Assembly: GCF_047124445.1 (NCBI RefSeq)
Contig: NZ_CP138921.1
Span: 1,674,001-1,738,000, forward strand
Length of the DNA: 64,000 nucleotides
From: Shimia sp047124445
GTDB taxonomy: Bacteria; Pseudomonadota; Alphaproteobacteria; Rhodobacterales; Rhodobacteraceae
Reading direction: 5' to 3'
The position numbers were made by a program, and so were the translations under genes. Below are positions 53,778 through 62,587 of this stretch, one piece after another. How positions within the stretch are numbered: position 1 is the first letter of the stretch; each line of letters begins with the position of its first letter. The notes beneath the pieces were generated by a model, which was given only the letters and a program-made list of their open reading frames with translations, made no database searches and was not told the origin of the DNA.

Positions 53778-54185
53778 TTAGCGCGGCGGCCAGGCCGCAT
53801 CTTCTTCTGGCACAGGCCGCGGTTTGCCATCCTCATCAATCGCCACATAGGTGAACACCGCCTCGGTCACCTTCTCCGAAACACCCCGCCGGTGCCGCAC
53901 CGCCCAAGCCTCGATCTTGACCCCCATAGAACTCCGTCCAACGCGTTCCACCCAGGCCCAGACACAGAGCACATCGCCCACCTGAACAGGTCGAATAAAC
54001 TGCATCGCATCCACAGCCACCGTGGTCACCCGCCCTTTGGCGCGTTGAGCGGCGACAATGCCGCTGGCAATGTCCATCTGGCTCAACACCCAGCCACCAA
54101 AAATGTCGCCATTGATGTTCACATCTGACGGCATCGCCAGCACCCGCAGGGTTGCTTCTCCGTCTGGTTGTTTCTCGTCACTCAT
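53778..54185 (-). CDS. Acyl-CoA thioesterase (hotdog fold, YciA-like)
   Basis: A 135-residue hotdog-fold enzyme. LRVLAMPSDVNINGDIFGGWVLSQMDIASGI (N-x-N-G-D-x-F-G-G-W core) near residue 14-40 holds the catalytic Asn/Asp, and MQFIRPVQVGDVL near 65 is the typical YciA strand. It hydrolyses acyl-CoA, releasing CoA and the acid. ATG 54185 is preceded by AAGGA; the frame extends to 54593 only inside the divergent gene. Start-to-start distance to that gene is 88 bases. Confidence 0.87.
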   Translation of the reverse strand: MSDEKQPDGEATLRVLAMPSDVNINGDIFGGWVLSQMDIASGIVAAQRAKGRVTTVAVDAMQFIRPVQVGDVLCVWAWVERVGRSSMGVKIEAWAVRHRRGVSEKVTEAVFTYVAIDEDGKPRPVPEEDAAWPPR

Positions 54186-54272
54186 GGCGCTTCCTTTCTT
54201 GGCTTTCCCCACCCTAACCCTCTGGCGCCGCCGCGAAAAGCTGGTAGAAACCCGCCCCAGAAGGACGCGCGC

Positions 54273-55430
54273 ATGACCCAGTTTGACATCATTGTAATAG
54301 GCGGAGGCCCTGCCGGCAGCGCTGCGGCCACCTGGGCAGCAAAACAGGGCCGCTCCGTGGCGCTGATCGACAAGGCATCCTTCCCCCGCAACAAGCTCTG
54401 CGGCGGACTGTTTACCGAGCGCAGCCGGACCTATTATCACGAGATTTTTGGCCAAGACGTCGACCTCGCCCACGCCGTCACGCGCGAGGAAATTGCCTTC
54501 TGGCATGAGGGGCGCGAGCTGGCCGTGCTCTCTGACATCCCGCCGCTGCATCTGACCATGCGGCTGGATCTTGATGCCGCAATGTTCGCCCATGCGCTAG
54601 ATGCAGGTGTTGAGGATTTCACCGGGCAAGCCATCGCAGAACTCACTGAAACCGCAGTGAAATTGCGCAACGGCACCACCCTGACCGCCGCTGTGATCAT
54701 CGGCGCGGACGGGGTGAACTCGATTGTCGCCAAGCAGCTGTTTGGCAAATCCTTTGACACCAAAACCATCGGCTTTGGTCTGGAAATCGAGGCGCCTTTG
54801 TCGGCCCAAGATCCGGCCGAGCAGCCTTTGCGCATAGACTTTGCCGCCGCCACCTGGGGCTACGGCTGGTCCTTCCCCAAACAAGGCTCCACCACGGTGG
54901 GCGTAGGCGGTCTGCGGGCACCAAACCCGGATATGAAAGACCACATGCAGCGCTACATGCGCACGCTGGGCCTGCCCTCCGAGGCGGTGAAAATCAAAGG
55001 CCACCACCTGCCCTTTGGAGACTTCCGCCCCACACCGGGGCGCGCGCATATCCTGCTGGCGGGCGACGCCGCCGGGTTGGTGGATCCGATCACCGGCGAA
55101 GGCATTGCCTTTGCCATGAAAAGCGGCCAGCTCGCCGCACAGGCCGCCTGTGACGCGCTCAAAGCCAACGCGCCCCACGCCGCCATCGATCTCTATAAAG
55201 CCGAGCTCAAAGACATGCACCGCAACCTGCGCATCGCCCGCAACCTGCGCCGCATCATCTTTGCGCCCCGCTGGCAGAAAGCCTTCATCGGCACCTTCCG
55301 CCGCTCCGGCACGGTGCGCATGATGTATATGCGGCTTCTGGCAGGCGAAGTGGAATATCCGGAACTGGCCCGCCGCGTGCTGGCCCGCCTGCCCCGCTAC
55401 CTGCTCAACGCGCTCAGACGGACGCCTTAA
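54273..55430 (+). CDS. Geranylgeranyl reductase-like FAD-dependent oxidoreductase
   Basis: A 385-residue flavoprotein: N-terminal Rossmann motif VIGGGPAGSAAATWAAKQG (GxGxxG, residues 7-25), the KLCGGLFTERS region near 43, GADGVNSIVAKQLF near 142, and the FAD ribityl motif GDAAGLVDPITGEGIAFAM near 255-275, with the DPITGEG signature of geranylgeranyl reductases. It would reduce an isoprenoid double bond or related lipid; the substrate is not clear. ATG 54273 is preceded by AAGGA. It overlaps trxC by 17 bases at their 3' ends. Confidence 0.85.
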   Translation: MTQFDIIVIGGGPAGSAAATWAAKQGRSVALIDKASFPRNKLCGGLFTERSRTYYHEIFGQDVDLAHAVTREEIAFWHEGRELAVLSDIPPLHLTMRLDLDAAMFAHALDAGVEDFTGQAIAELTETAVKLRNGTTLTAAVIIGADGVNSIVAKQLFGKSFDTKTIGFGLEIEAPLSAQDPAEQPLRIDFAAATWGYGWSFPKQGSTTVGVGGLRAPNPDMKDHMQRYMRTLGLPSEAVKIKGHHLPFGDFRPTPGRAHILLAGDAAGLVDPITGEGIAFAMKSGQLAAQAACDALKANAPHAAIDLYKAELKDMHRNLRIARNLRRIIFAPRWQKAFIGTFRRSGTVRMMYMRLLAGEVEYPELARRVLARLPRYLLNALRRTP

Positions 55431-55845
55431 CCCATTTCACAATCGCTGCCTTGGGCATCGCCCCAGACTGCCGTGCGCGCTCTTTGCCGTTGGTAAACGC
55501 GGCCATGGTTGGAATGCCACGAATGCGGTATTTCGCGCCTGCATTTTTATGCGCTTCGGTGTTGAGCTTCACCAGCCGCACCGCGCCTTTCACCTCCTGC
55601 GCCGCCGCCTGATACTGCGGCGCCATCTGCCGACACGGCCCACACCACGGCGCCCAGAAATCCACAACCAGCGGCACATCATCCGTGCGCACAGCCTTCT
55701 CAAAGGCTGCGAGATCAACCTCCGCCACCTTGCCGCTCATCAAGCCTTTGCCGCAAGTGCCGCACTTCGGTCCCGCGCCCAGCTTGTCAAACGGAACACG
55801 GTTCACCTGGCCACAGTCAAAACAGGTCAGCTTCTTGCCGCTCAT
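55414..55845 (-). CDS. trxC: Thioredoxin 2
   Basis: A 143-residue thioredoxin with an N-terminal zinc finger (C8, C11, C28, C31 in TCFDCG and KCGTCG) and the active site FWAPWCGPCRQ near residue 65-75, as in E. coli TrxC. The cis-proline GIPTM lies near 110. Cytosolic disulphide reductant. Stops overlap the neighbouring convergent reductase gene. Confidence 0.93.
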   Translation of the reverse strand: MSGKKLTCFDCGQVNRVPFDKLGAGPKCGTCGKGLMSGKVAEVDLAAFEKAVRTDDVPLVVDFWAPWCGPCRQMAPQYQAAAQEVKGAVRLVKLNTEAHKNAGAKYRIRGIPTMAAFTNGKERARQSGAMPKAAIVKWVKASV

Positions 55846-55921
55846 AAGAATTCTCCGCCGTCACATTCCGCAATCCACATATGTGGCGCACACCGGAAAT
55901 GAAACCCTGTCACCAAAGAAA

Positions 55922-55944
55922 AAGGCCGGGCAAAACCCGGCCTT
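55922..55944. terminator. Bidirectional terminator between trxC and binding-protein gene
   Basis: AAGGCCGGG-CAAAA-CCCGGCCTT, a perfect 9-base stem, 22 bases past the stop of the minus-strand ABC binding-protein gene, preceded by an A-run. Confidence 0.8.
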
Positions 55945-55965
55945 ATCCTACGCTTGAAACGAACC

Positions 55966-56955
55966 TTAGTTCAGAGCTTTGTCGGTAATCGCGTGGGTCC
56001 ACGCGCCCTCTGGCTTCTTGGTGATCACAGGATCAGACCCACCGGACATCAGGCTGTCCACGGTACGCTCATAGTCCGCTACATCCAGCGCGCCATTGCT
56101 GCCTGCGGTCAGCTTGGCAATCTCGCTCATCATACGCACCTGATGCTCTTCGGTCTGCGCACCGGAGGCATCGTTGTCCAGCACGATCAGTGCCGCCTCT
56201 TCTGGGTTCTCTTCAGCCCACTTCCAGCCTTTCATGGACGCGCGCACAAAGCGCACCATCTTGTCCTCAAACGCCGGATCGGCCAGCTTCTCTTCCATGA
56301 CGTACATGCCGTCTTCCAGCGTCGCCACGCCTTGGTCTTCATACTTGAACACCACCAGATCATCCGGGCTCAGACCCGCGTCAATGATCTGCCAGTATTC
56401 GTTATAGGTCATGGTCGACACACAAGCCGCCTGCCCCTGCAGGATCGGGTCCACGTTGAAGCCCTGCTTCAGAACCGTCACACCACCGTCAGAGCCGTCT
56501 GTAGCCAGCCCCAGCTTGCTCATCCAGCTCAGGAACGGATACTCGTTGCCAAAGAACCAAACGCCCAGCGTCTTGCCGGCAAAATCCTCCGGCGAGGTCA
56601 CGCCCGCGTCCTTACGGCAAGTCAGCATCATGCCGGAGGCTTTGAACGGCTGCGCGATGTTCACCAGCGCGAGGCCTTTTTCGCGGGACGCCAAAGCAGA
56701 CGGCATCCAGTCCAGCACCACATCGGCACCACCACCTGCAATCACCTGCGCAGGCGCAATATCCGGGCCACCGGGCTTGATGGTCACGTTCAGGTCTTCT
56801 TCGGCATAAAAGCCTTTGTCCTGCGCCACATAGTAGCCCGCAAACTGGGCCTGCGTGACCCACTTAAGCTGCAAGGTCACATCATCTGCGGCCTGCGCCA
56901 CGCTGGCGGCAACGCCCAGCGCTGCTGCGGTCAGAGCTTTCATCATCGTTTTCAT
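55966..56955 (-). CDS. ABC transporter substrate-binding protein (NMT1/THI5-like)
   Basis: A 329-residue periplasmic protein with a signal peptide ending SVAQAA. VTLQLKWVTQAQFAGYYVAQDKGFYAEEDL near residue 27-55 (LKWVTQAQFAGYYVA) and IKPGGPDIAPAQVIAGGGADV are hallmarks of the NMT1/THI5 family, whose members bind pyrimidine precursors and related rings. With dihydropyrimidinase nearby, a pyrimidine or hydantoin ligand is likely. AAGGAG precedes the ATG. Last gene of the transporter set, 187 bases after the permease. Confidence 0.88.
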   Translation of the reverse strand: MKTMMKALTAAALGVAASVAQAADDVTLQLKWVTQAQFAGYYVAQDKGFYAEEDLNVTIKPGGPDIAPAQVIAGGGADVVLDWMPSALASREKGLALVNIAQPFKASGMMLTCRKDAGVTSPEDFAGKTLGVWFFGNEYPFLSWMSKLGLATDGSDGGVTVLKQGFNVDPILQGQAACVSTMTYNEYWQIIDAGLSPDDLVVFKYEDQGVATLEDGMYVMEEKLADPAFEDKMVRFVRASMKGWKWAEENPEEAALIVLDNDASGAQTEEHQVRMMSEIAKLTAGSNGALDVADYERTVDSLMSGGSDPVITKKPEGAWTHAITDKALN

Positions 56956-57086
56956 TTTGGCTTTCTCCTTGTTGGTATTTGGCTGTTTGTTATTGCTGCA
57001 CCATCTCCGTGGTGCCTGTCACAAAGCAGAACCCTCTGGGATTGCTATGAATTCATTCAAATTTGCCTTTGCCTAACTCCGCATCT

Positions 57087-57119
57087 TCCGGGCACAGGAT
57101 TGCACATCCCCTGCCCGGA
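57087..57119 (-). promoter_or_regulatory. Intercistronic hairpin before the binding-protein gene
   Basis: TCCGGGCA and TGCCCGGA arms (57087-57094 and 57112-57119) with a 17-base loop, in the gap between the second permease and the binding-protein gene. No T-run; a processing or stabilising hairpin is more likely than a terminator. Confidence 0.35.
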
Positions 57120-57142
57120 GGGAAAAGGAAGTTACCTCTTCG

Positions 57143-57991
57143 TCATCGCGATTTCCTCTGTGAGGGATGCCAGAAGGTCACAGACTTCTCAAGCAAGGCC
57201 ACACCGCCGTAAAACAGCGAGCCAGCTAGGGCTGCGACCACAATCTCCGCCCAAACCATATCCAGCGCAAGCCGTCCGACCTCTGTCGAGATCCGGAAGC
57301 CCATGCCTTTGATCGGACTGCCAAAAAATTCAGCAACGATCGCGCCGATCAAGGCCAGCGTGGTGGAGATTTTCAACCCGTTGAAGATAAACGGCATCGC
57401 CGCAGGCAGCCTCAGCTTCATCAACGTCTGACCATAGCTGGACGCATAGGTCCGCATCAGATCCCGCTGCATATGATCCGTCGCTTGGAGCCCTTCCACC
57501 GTGTTCACCAACATCGGGAAGAACACCATGACCACGACAACGGCGGCCTTGGATTGCCAGTCAAAGCCAAACCACATCACCATGATCGGTGCCATGCCAA
57601 TGATCGGCAGCGCGGCGACAAAGTTGCCCACCGGCAGCAAGCCCCGCTGCAAGAACGGGAAGCGGTCAATCACCAGCGCCGTCAGGAAGGCCGCGCCGCA
57701 GCCCAGAATGTACCCCGACATGGCGCCTTTGATCACCGTCTGCACAAAGTCTTCCCACAAGATCGGGATCGACGTGGCAAACTTCAGCGCAATCGCCGTG
57801 GGCGCAGGCAGCAGCACAGGGTTGATCTCAAACCCGCGCACCGCACATTCCCAAAGCACCACAATGGTCAGACCAAAGATCACTGGCACCGCCAGTGCGC
57901 TAAACTGCGTCCGCGGACGATGGGACAAGTAAGAGTTCACCCGCCAGCCCACCAGCCACGCAACAAGTCCAAAAACAATCCAACCCATCAC
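57143..57991 (-). CDS. ABC transporter permease (NitT/TauT type)
   Basis: A 282-residue permease with six helices and the EAA-loop region TYASSYGQTLMKLRLPAAMPFIFNGLKIS near residue 180-210. It starts with ATG 57991, overlapping the stop of the first permease. Two distinct permeases suggest a heterodimeric channel. Confidence 0.88.
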   Translation of the reverse strand: MMGWIVFGLVAWLVGWRVNSYLSHRPRTQFSALAVPVIFGLTIVVLWECAVRGFEINPVLLPAPTAIALKFATSIPILWEDFVQTVIKGAMSGYILGCGAAFLTALVIDRFPFLQRGLLPVGNFVAALPIIGMAPIMVMWFGFDWQSKAAVVVVMVFFPMLVNTVEGLQATDHMQRDLMRTYASSYGQTLMKLRLPAAMPFIFNGLKISTTLALIGAIVAEFFGSPIKGMGFRISTEVGRLALDMVWAEIVVAALAGSLFYGGVALLEKSVTFWHPSQRKSR

Positions 57992-58860
57992 GCCATCCCC
58001 ATCCGTTTGAGAACCACTTTCTGGATCACGCCGATGATCGCCACCAGCGCCGCCGCGAGGGCCGCTGCCGTAATCAACGCGCTCCAGATCTGGATCGTCT
58101 GTCCATAGTAACTGCCGGCCAGCAAGCGTGCGCCCAATCCGGCCACAGCCCCTGTCGGCAATTCCCCCACAATGGCCCCCACCAGCGAAGCCGCCATAGC
58201 CACCTTCAGCGAGGGGAACAGGAACGGCATCGAGCTTGGCAAGCGCAGTTTCCAGAACTCCTGCCCTTTGGTGGCGCTCCAGGTCTTCATCTGATCGACC
58301 ATCATATGATCCGGGCTGCGCAGGCCTTTCACCATGCCAACAACCACTGGGAAGAAGCTGAGGTACATGGAAATCACCGCTTTAGGCAGCAGGCCGGAGA
58401 TGCCAATCGCGTTCAGAACCACAATGATCATCGGCGCAATCGCCAGGATCGGAATGGTCTGGCTGGCAATCACCCAGGGCATGACGCTCATGTCCATGGT
58501 GCGGTTGTAAACAATCCCCACCGACAGTGCGACGCCCAGCCCCGTGCCCAGCGCAAAGCCCAAAAGCGTGGCGGAGAGCGTGATCCAGCTGTGATAAATC
58601 AGGCTGCGCTTGGAAAACGCGCGCCCTTTGGCGACCATCTCACCGGTGGTTTTCCAAATTTCCTTGCCCACCTGATGCGGCGCTGGAAGCTTGGGTTTCT
58701 TCTGCTGCATCGTGTCGGCCACCATCTCGGAGAAAGTGATCTCCACATTGGCGCGTTTGGCTTTGTCATAGGCCCAAGGCGCATTAAGCGCGACGGCCCC
58801 CGCATACCACAGCACAAAAATCGCGGCGACAACGGTCAGGATCGGTCCGATATTCCTCAT
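57988..58860 (-). CDS. ABC transporter permease (NitT/TauT type), first
   Basis: A 290-residue permease with the same fold as the next gene, plus an extra cytoplasmic segment (about 30-75) between helix 1 and helix 2. The EAA region is WSATKGQEFWKLRLPSSMPFLFPSLK. I chose ATG 58860, which overlaps the GNAT stop as ATGA; a longer start at 58869 is possible. Confidence 0.88.
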   Translation of the reverse strand: MRNIGPILTVVAAIFVLWYAGAVALNAPWAYDKAKRANVEITFSEMVADTMQQKKPKLPAPHQVGKEIWKTTGEMVAKGRAFSKRSLIYHSWITLSATLLGFALGTGLGVALSVGIVYNRTMDMSVMPWVIASQTIPILAIAPMIIVVLNAIGISGLLPKAVISMYLSFFPVVVGMVKGLRSPDHMMVDQMKTWSATKGQEFWKLRLPSSMPFLFPSLKVAMAASLVGAIVGELPTGAVAGLGARLLAGSYYGQTIQIWSALITAAALAAALVAIIGVIQKVVLKRMGMA

Positions 58861-59288
58861 GCCCGCCACTCCATCCGCACTTCGCGCAGGCTTTCGTGAA
58901 TGTCTCCGTCGTGACGGCTCACCTCTTGGAAACCCTCGCGTTTATAAAACCGCTGCGCGGCTTCATTGGCCTCATGCGTATGCAGCCAAACAAAGTCGCG
59001 CCCCGCTTTGGCTTTGTCCATCAACGCCTTACCCACACCTGCGCCCGTCGTGCGGCAATAAAGCCCGCCCACCCGTGACACCGCAGGGTCAAACGACAAA
59101 TAGCCCTCAATGGGATCACCCGCGACCCAGATCTCGCGATCCGGCAGAGCTTCGCGAATAAGTCCTGCAATCTCTTGCGCGGTGTAAGGCGAGTCCATCC
59201 ACTCGGTCGCCGTTTCCCAATCACAGACGATCCGCGCCATAGCGTCGGCATCCGCCTCCATGGCCCGTCTCAAAACCACCTCAGTCAT
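58857..59288 (-). CDS. GNAT family N-acetyltransferase
   Basis: A 143-residue GNAT enzyme: an N-terminal strand VVLRRAMEADADAMARIV, the acetyl-CoA-binding CRTTGAGVGKALMDKAKA near residue 75-95 (R/Q-x-x-G-x-G/A), and C-terminal AAQRFYKREGFQEV. It sits inside the transporter operon, overlapping the ATPase gene by 8 bases and the permease gene by 4, so its expression is tied to uptake. Substrate unknown. ATG 59288 chosen; the frame runs to 59330. Confidence 0.85.
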   Translation of the reverse strand: MTEVVLRRAMEADADAMARIVCDWETATEWMDSPYTAQEIAGLIREALPDREIWVAGDPIEGYLSFDPAVSRVGGLYCRTTGAGVGKALMDKAKAGRDFVWLHTHEANEAAQRFYKREGFQEVSRHDGDIHESLREVRMEWRA

Positions 59289-60099
59289 CGCCGTGCCCCG
59301 CACGCAGGCCATCGCGCACCCGATGTGCAATCTCGATGAACTCAGGGCTGTCGCGAATATCGAGCGGCCGCTCTTTGGGCAAAGTGCTCTCGATCACATC
59401 ATGAATGCGCCCCGGACGCGGACTCATCACCACAATCTTCGTGCTCAGATACACCGCCTCAGGAATGGAGTGCGTCACAAAGCCAATGGTCTTATTGGTC
59501 CGCGCCCACAACTCCAGAAGCTGCTCATTCAGGTGATCGCGCACAATCTCGTCCAGCGCCCCGAAAGGCTCATCCATCAACAAAATATCCGCATGAAACG
59601 CCAGCGCCCGGGCAATGCTGGCCCGCTGTTGCATCCCGCCGGACAGCTGCCACGGGTACTTCTTCTCAAACCCTTCCAGATGCACCAGCTCCAGCACCTC
59701 TTTCACAGACTTGTCCTGCTCGGCTTTATCAACGCCCATGATCTCCAGCGGCAGGCGAATGTTGCCGCCAATGGTGCGCCACGGATAGAGCCCCGCGTGC
59801 TGGAACACATAGCCATAGGCCCGCGCCTTGCGTGCCTCCGCCGGGCTCACGCCATTGACGGTGATCTCCCCCGCCGTGGGCTGTTCCAGATCGGCCATAC
59901 AGCGCAGGAATGTGGTCTTGCCACAGCCCGACGGCCCAATGAAGGAGACAAAATCCCCCTTGTTGATCTCAAGGTCCACATCCTTGAGCGCATGCACCGG
60001 CCCATCGTTGGTCTGAAACGTCAGGCTCAGGTTCTTGGCGCTGATCACGCTTGACACACCGCTCTCCACTTCTCTGATAGTCTTATTGTTTTTGTCCAT
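59281..60099 (-). CDS. ABC transporter ATP-binding protein (NitT/TauT type)
   Basis: A 272-residue ATPase: Walker A GPSGCGKTT near residue 55, signature LSGGMQQRASIARALA near 150, Walker B ILLMDEPFGALD near 175, and H-loop VTHSIPEA near 210. First gene of the operon ATPase, GNAT, permease, permease, binding protein. Only 17 bases separate its start from the divergent cupin start. Confidence 0.9.
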   Translation of the reverse strand: MDKNNKTIREVESGVSSVISAKNLSLTFQTNDGPVHALKDVDLEINKGDFVSFIGPSGCGKTTFLRCMADLEQPTAGEITVNGVSPAEARKARAYGYVFQHAGLYPWRTIGGNIRLPLEIMGVDKAEQDKSVKEVLELVHLEGFEKKYPWQLSGGMQQRASIARALAFHADILLMDEPFGALDEIVRDHLNEQLLELWARTNKTIGFVTHSIPEAVYLSTKIVVMSPRPGRIHDVIESTLPKERPLDIRDSPEFIEIAHRVRDGLRAGHGDD

Positions 60100-60116
60100 T
60101 GCGGGAAGGAGCCCCC

Positions 60117-60530
60117 ATGTCGACCCCCATGCCCACCACCTGTCAAAAGCTGCGCCTTGGCGAGACTTATGACGGAAAACAAGGGTTTAGCTATTTCCAA
60201 GGCATCGCCCGAGAAACCACCGGATCGCAGGGCATCTGCATGCACCTCTTGCGCATCCCGCCCGGCGGCCGCGCCAAAGCCCATCTGCACGAAAGCCATG
60301 AAACGGCGATCTATGTAATGGAGGGCAATGCCGTGATGTTTTGGGGCGAGCAGCTTGAACACTTTATGTCCACCGATCCGGGCGATCTGGTCTACATCCC
60401 CGCCGGCGTGCCGCACTTGCCGATCAACACCGGCACGGTTGAGGCGGTTGCTGTCATCGCCCGCACTGACCCGCACGAACAGGAAAGCGTGCGCCTCTTG
60501 CCCGAGCTTGAGGATTTGGTGCCCAAATAG
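60117..60530 (+). CDS. Cupin domain-containing protein
   Basis: A 137-residue single cupin. Motif 1 is AKAHLHESHETAIYVMEG (two histidines and a glutamate for metal) and motif 2 is GDLVYIPAGVPHLPIN. Could be a small isomerase, dioxygenase or binding protein. ATG 60117 has GGAAGGAG 5 bases upstream, so it is preferred over the ATG at 60099. Divergent from the ABC operon. Confidence 0.85.
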   Translation: MSTPMPTTCQKLRLGETYDGKQGFSYFQGIARETTGSQGICMHLLRIPPGGRAKAHLHESHETAIYVMEGNAVMFWGEQLEHFMSTDPGDLVYIPAGVPHLPINTGTVEAVAVIARTDPHEQESVRLLPELEDLVPK

Positions 60531-60610
60531 CTTCATCGACCACAGACCTGCCGCCAGCCCACGACCGCGGGTGGGGGCAAAGCCCCCGCCCATGGGGGCG
60601 GTCGGGGGCA

Positions 60611-60629
60611 GCCCGGCCAAAGGCCGGGC
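60611..60629 (+). terminator. Terminator downstream of cupin gene
   Basis: GCCCGGCC-AAA-GGCCGGGC, a perfect 8-base stem, followed by CCTTTCC. It separates the cupin gene from the convergent membrane-protein gene. Confidence 0.75.
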
Positions 60630-60694
60630 CTTTCCTTCAACAACCTGCATCACGAGGCCACTTTTTTCGTTGAATATTTGATGCCCCAGCGTCC

Positions 60695-61072
60695 TCATGA
60701 CGTGGCCTCAGCAGCTGGCGTCGCCCGGCGGCGACGCCAGATCCGAACCATGATTAATCCAAGACATAGCACAGCCGCAGGGCCAACCATGTATAGATAG
60801 ATCCGGTCCAGTATGCCGCCTGCACTGTCGCAATTGGCAATAATCTGACCTTCCCCACCGTCGCTCGGCGAAGGCGGGACATAGACCGGATCTTGATTGC
60901 AATAGGCGATACCTCGAACAATGTTTTGCACAAGATACAAAATGGCAGCAATGCCCACACCCATAGCTGCATAGAGATGCAACCATCGGTCAGCGGCCCA
61001 CATGATGCCCCAGATAAGAGCAACAGTGACCGCTGAAAAACCGATCAAGGCTATGAGCATCGCGCCCAGCAT
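60695..61072 (-). CDS. Small membrane protein downstream of hydA
   Basis: A 125-residue protein with three hydrophobic helices (about 2-24, 35-57, 92-113), two conserved-looking cysteines in the loop, and a basic C-terminal end (VRIWRRRRATP). ATG 61072 overlaps the hydA stop (TGATG), so it is co-translated. No family recognised. Confidence 0.6.
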   Translation of the reverse strand: MLGAMLIALIGFSAVTVALIWGIMWAADRWLHLYAAMGVGIAAILYLVQNIVRGIAYCNQDPVYVPPSPSDGGEGQIIANCDSAGGILDRIYLYMVGPAAVLCLGLIMVRIWRRRRATPAAEATS

Positions 61073-62529
61073 CACACACCCGTCGCCGGAATACCGGAGC
61101 GCTGCACAGGCTGCGGTGAGGTCAATTCTTTCCACGTGGAAAGCGCCTTGTTCACCGTGGTGTTGGCTTCGCGTTCTACAAACTTGCCATGGCCTTCCTG
61201 CGTGCGGATCTCACCGTCATGCACCGCCACCTGACCGCGTGTCAGCGTAAAGCGTGGCAGGCCTTTGACCTCATGGCCCTCAAACACATTGTAGTCGATC
61301 GAGGACTGCTGGCTGCTGGCCGAAATCGTCTTGGACTTCTCCGGATCCCAGACCACAAGGTCCGCATCCGCGCCAACCAGTACTGCGCCCTTTTTCGGGT
61401 AGCAGTTCAGGATTTTTGCGATGTTGGTCGAGGTCACGGCGACAAATTCATTCATCGTCAGACGGCCGGTGTTTACCCCATGGGTCCAGAGCATCGGCAT
61501 CCGATCCTCAAGCCCACCTGTGCCATTCGGAATTTGGCTGAAGTCTTTGAGGCCAAACCGTTTCTGCTCTGTGGTGAAGGCACAGTGATCGGTTGCCACC
61601 ACGCTCAACGAGCCTGACTGCAGACCGGCCCAAAGGCTGTCCTGATGCTTTTGGTTGCGGAACGGAGGCGACATCACACGGCGCGCAGCGTGGTCCCAAT
61701 CCGGGTTGAAATACTCGCTCTCATCCAGCGTCAGGTGCTGGATCAGCGGCTCACCCCACACACGTTTGCCCTGCATGCGCGCCCGGCGAATGGCCTCATG
61801 CGCCTCCTCACAGGAGGTGTGCACCACATAAAGCGGCACGCCCGCCATATCGGCAATCATGATCGCCCGATTGGTGGCTTCACCTTCCACCTGCGAAGGC
61901 CTCGAATAGGCATGCGCCTCCGGCCCGGTGTTGCCCTCGGCCAGCAGCTTCGCGGTCATCTCCGCCACCACATCGCCGTTTTCGGCATGCACCATGGCAA
62001 TCCCGCCCAGCTCGGCCAGACGGTTGAACGAGGCAAACAGCTCATCGTCATTGACCATCAACGCGCCCTTGTAGGCGAGGAAGTGCTTAAACGTGTTGAT
62101 CCCGCGCTGCTCGATCACGGTTTTCATATCGTTGAAAACCTGCTCGCCCCACCAGGTCACCGCCATGTGGAAGGAGTAGTCACAGTTTGCGCGGGTCGAT
62201 TTATTGTCCCACCGCTTGATCGCATCCAGCAGGCTCTCACCCTGGTTGGGCAGACAGAAATCCACCACCATCGTGGTGCCGCCCGCCAGCCCGGCGCGCG
62301 TGCCGCTCTCAAAATCATCGCTGGAATAGGTGCCCATAAACGGCATTTCGAGGTGCACATGCGGGTCAATCCCGCCAGGCATCACGTAACAGCCGGTCGC
62401 GTCCAGCGTCTCGTCACCCTTGAGGCCTTTGCCAATCTCAATGATCTGACCGTTCTCAATCAGCACATCCGCCTCATAAGACAGATCTGCGGTCACAACG
62501 GTGCCGTTCTTAATGACTTTTGTCGCCAT
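61072..62529 (-). CDS. hydA: Dihydropyrimidinase / D-hydantoinase
   Basis: A 485-residue amidohydrolase that opens 5,6-dihydrouracil or hydantoin rings to N-carbamoyl products. Metal ligands are present: GIDPHVHLEMPF near residue 55, the carboxylated lysine in HFLAYKGALMV near 150, VHAENGDVV near 180, YVVHTSCEEA near 235 and VVATDHCAF near 310. The substrate loop SSDDFESGTRAGLAGGTT fits the family. Next to a carbamoyl hydrolase and an NMT1-type importer, which supports reductive pyrimidine breakdown. Confidence 0.93.
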   Translation of the reverse strand: MATKVIKNGTVVTADLSYEADVLIENGQIIEIGKGLKGDETLDATGCYVMPGGIDPHVHLEMPFMGTYSSDDFESGTRAGLAGGTTMVVDFCLPNQGESLLDAIKRWDNKSTRANCDYSFHMAVTWWGEQVFNDMKTVIEQRGINTFKHFLAYKGALMVNDDELFASFNRLAELGGIAMVHAENGDVVAEMTAKLLAEGNTGPEAHAYSRPSQVEGEATNRAIMIADMAGVPLYVVHTSCEEAHEAIRRARMQGKRVWGEPLIQHLTLDESEYFNPDWDHAARRVMSPPFRNQKHQDSLWAGLQSGSLSVVATDHCAFTTEQKRFGLKDFSQIPNGTGGLEDRMPMLWTHGVNTGRLTMNEFVAVTSTNIAKILNCYPKKGAVLVGADADLVVWDPEKSKTISASSQQSSIDYNVFEGHEVKGLPRFTLTRGQVAVHDGEIRTQEGHGKFVEREANTTVNKALSTWKELTSPQPVQRSGIPATGV

Positions 62530-62553
62530 ATCTTCGCTCCCTTTTAGTGCGCG

Positions 62554-62583
62554 CCGCCCCGGACTTGATCCGGGGCCTCGCCC
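62554..62583. repeat. Palindromic 30-base repeat, copy 1
   Basis: Contains CCCCGGA-CTTGA-TCCGGGG. The 30 bases match copy 2 with one difference. It lies between the hydA start and the GIY-YIG gene end. Confidence 0.75.
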
Positions 62584-62587
62584 GCAA

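Noticed and set aside
55954..57312. 452-codon plus-strand frame
   Set aside because: Antisense to the intact ABC binding-protein gene, which has signal peptide and family motifs.
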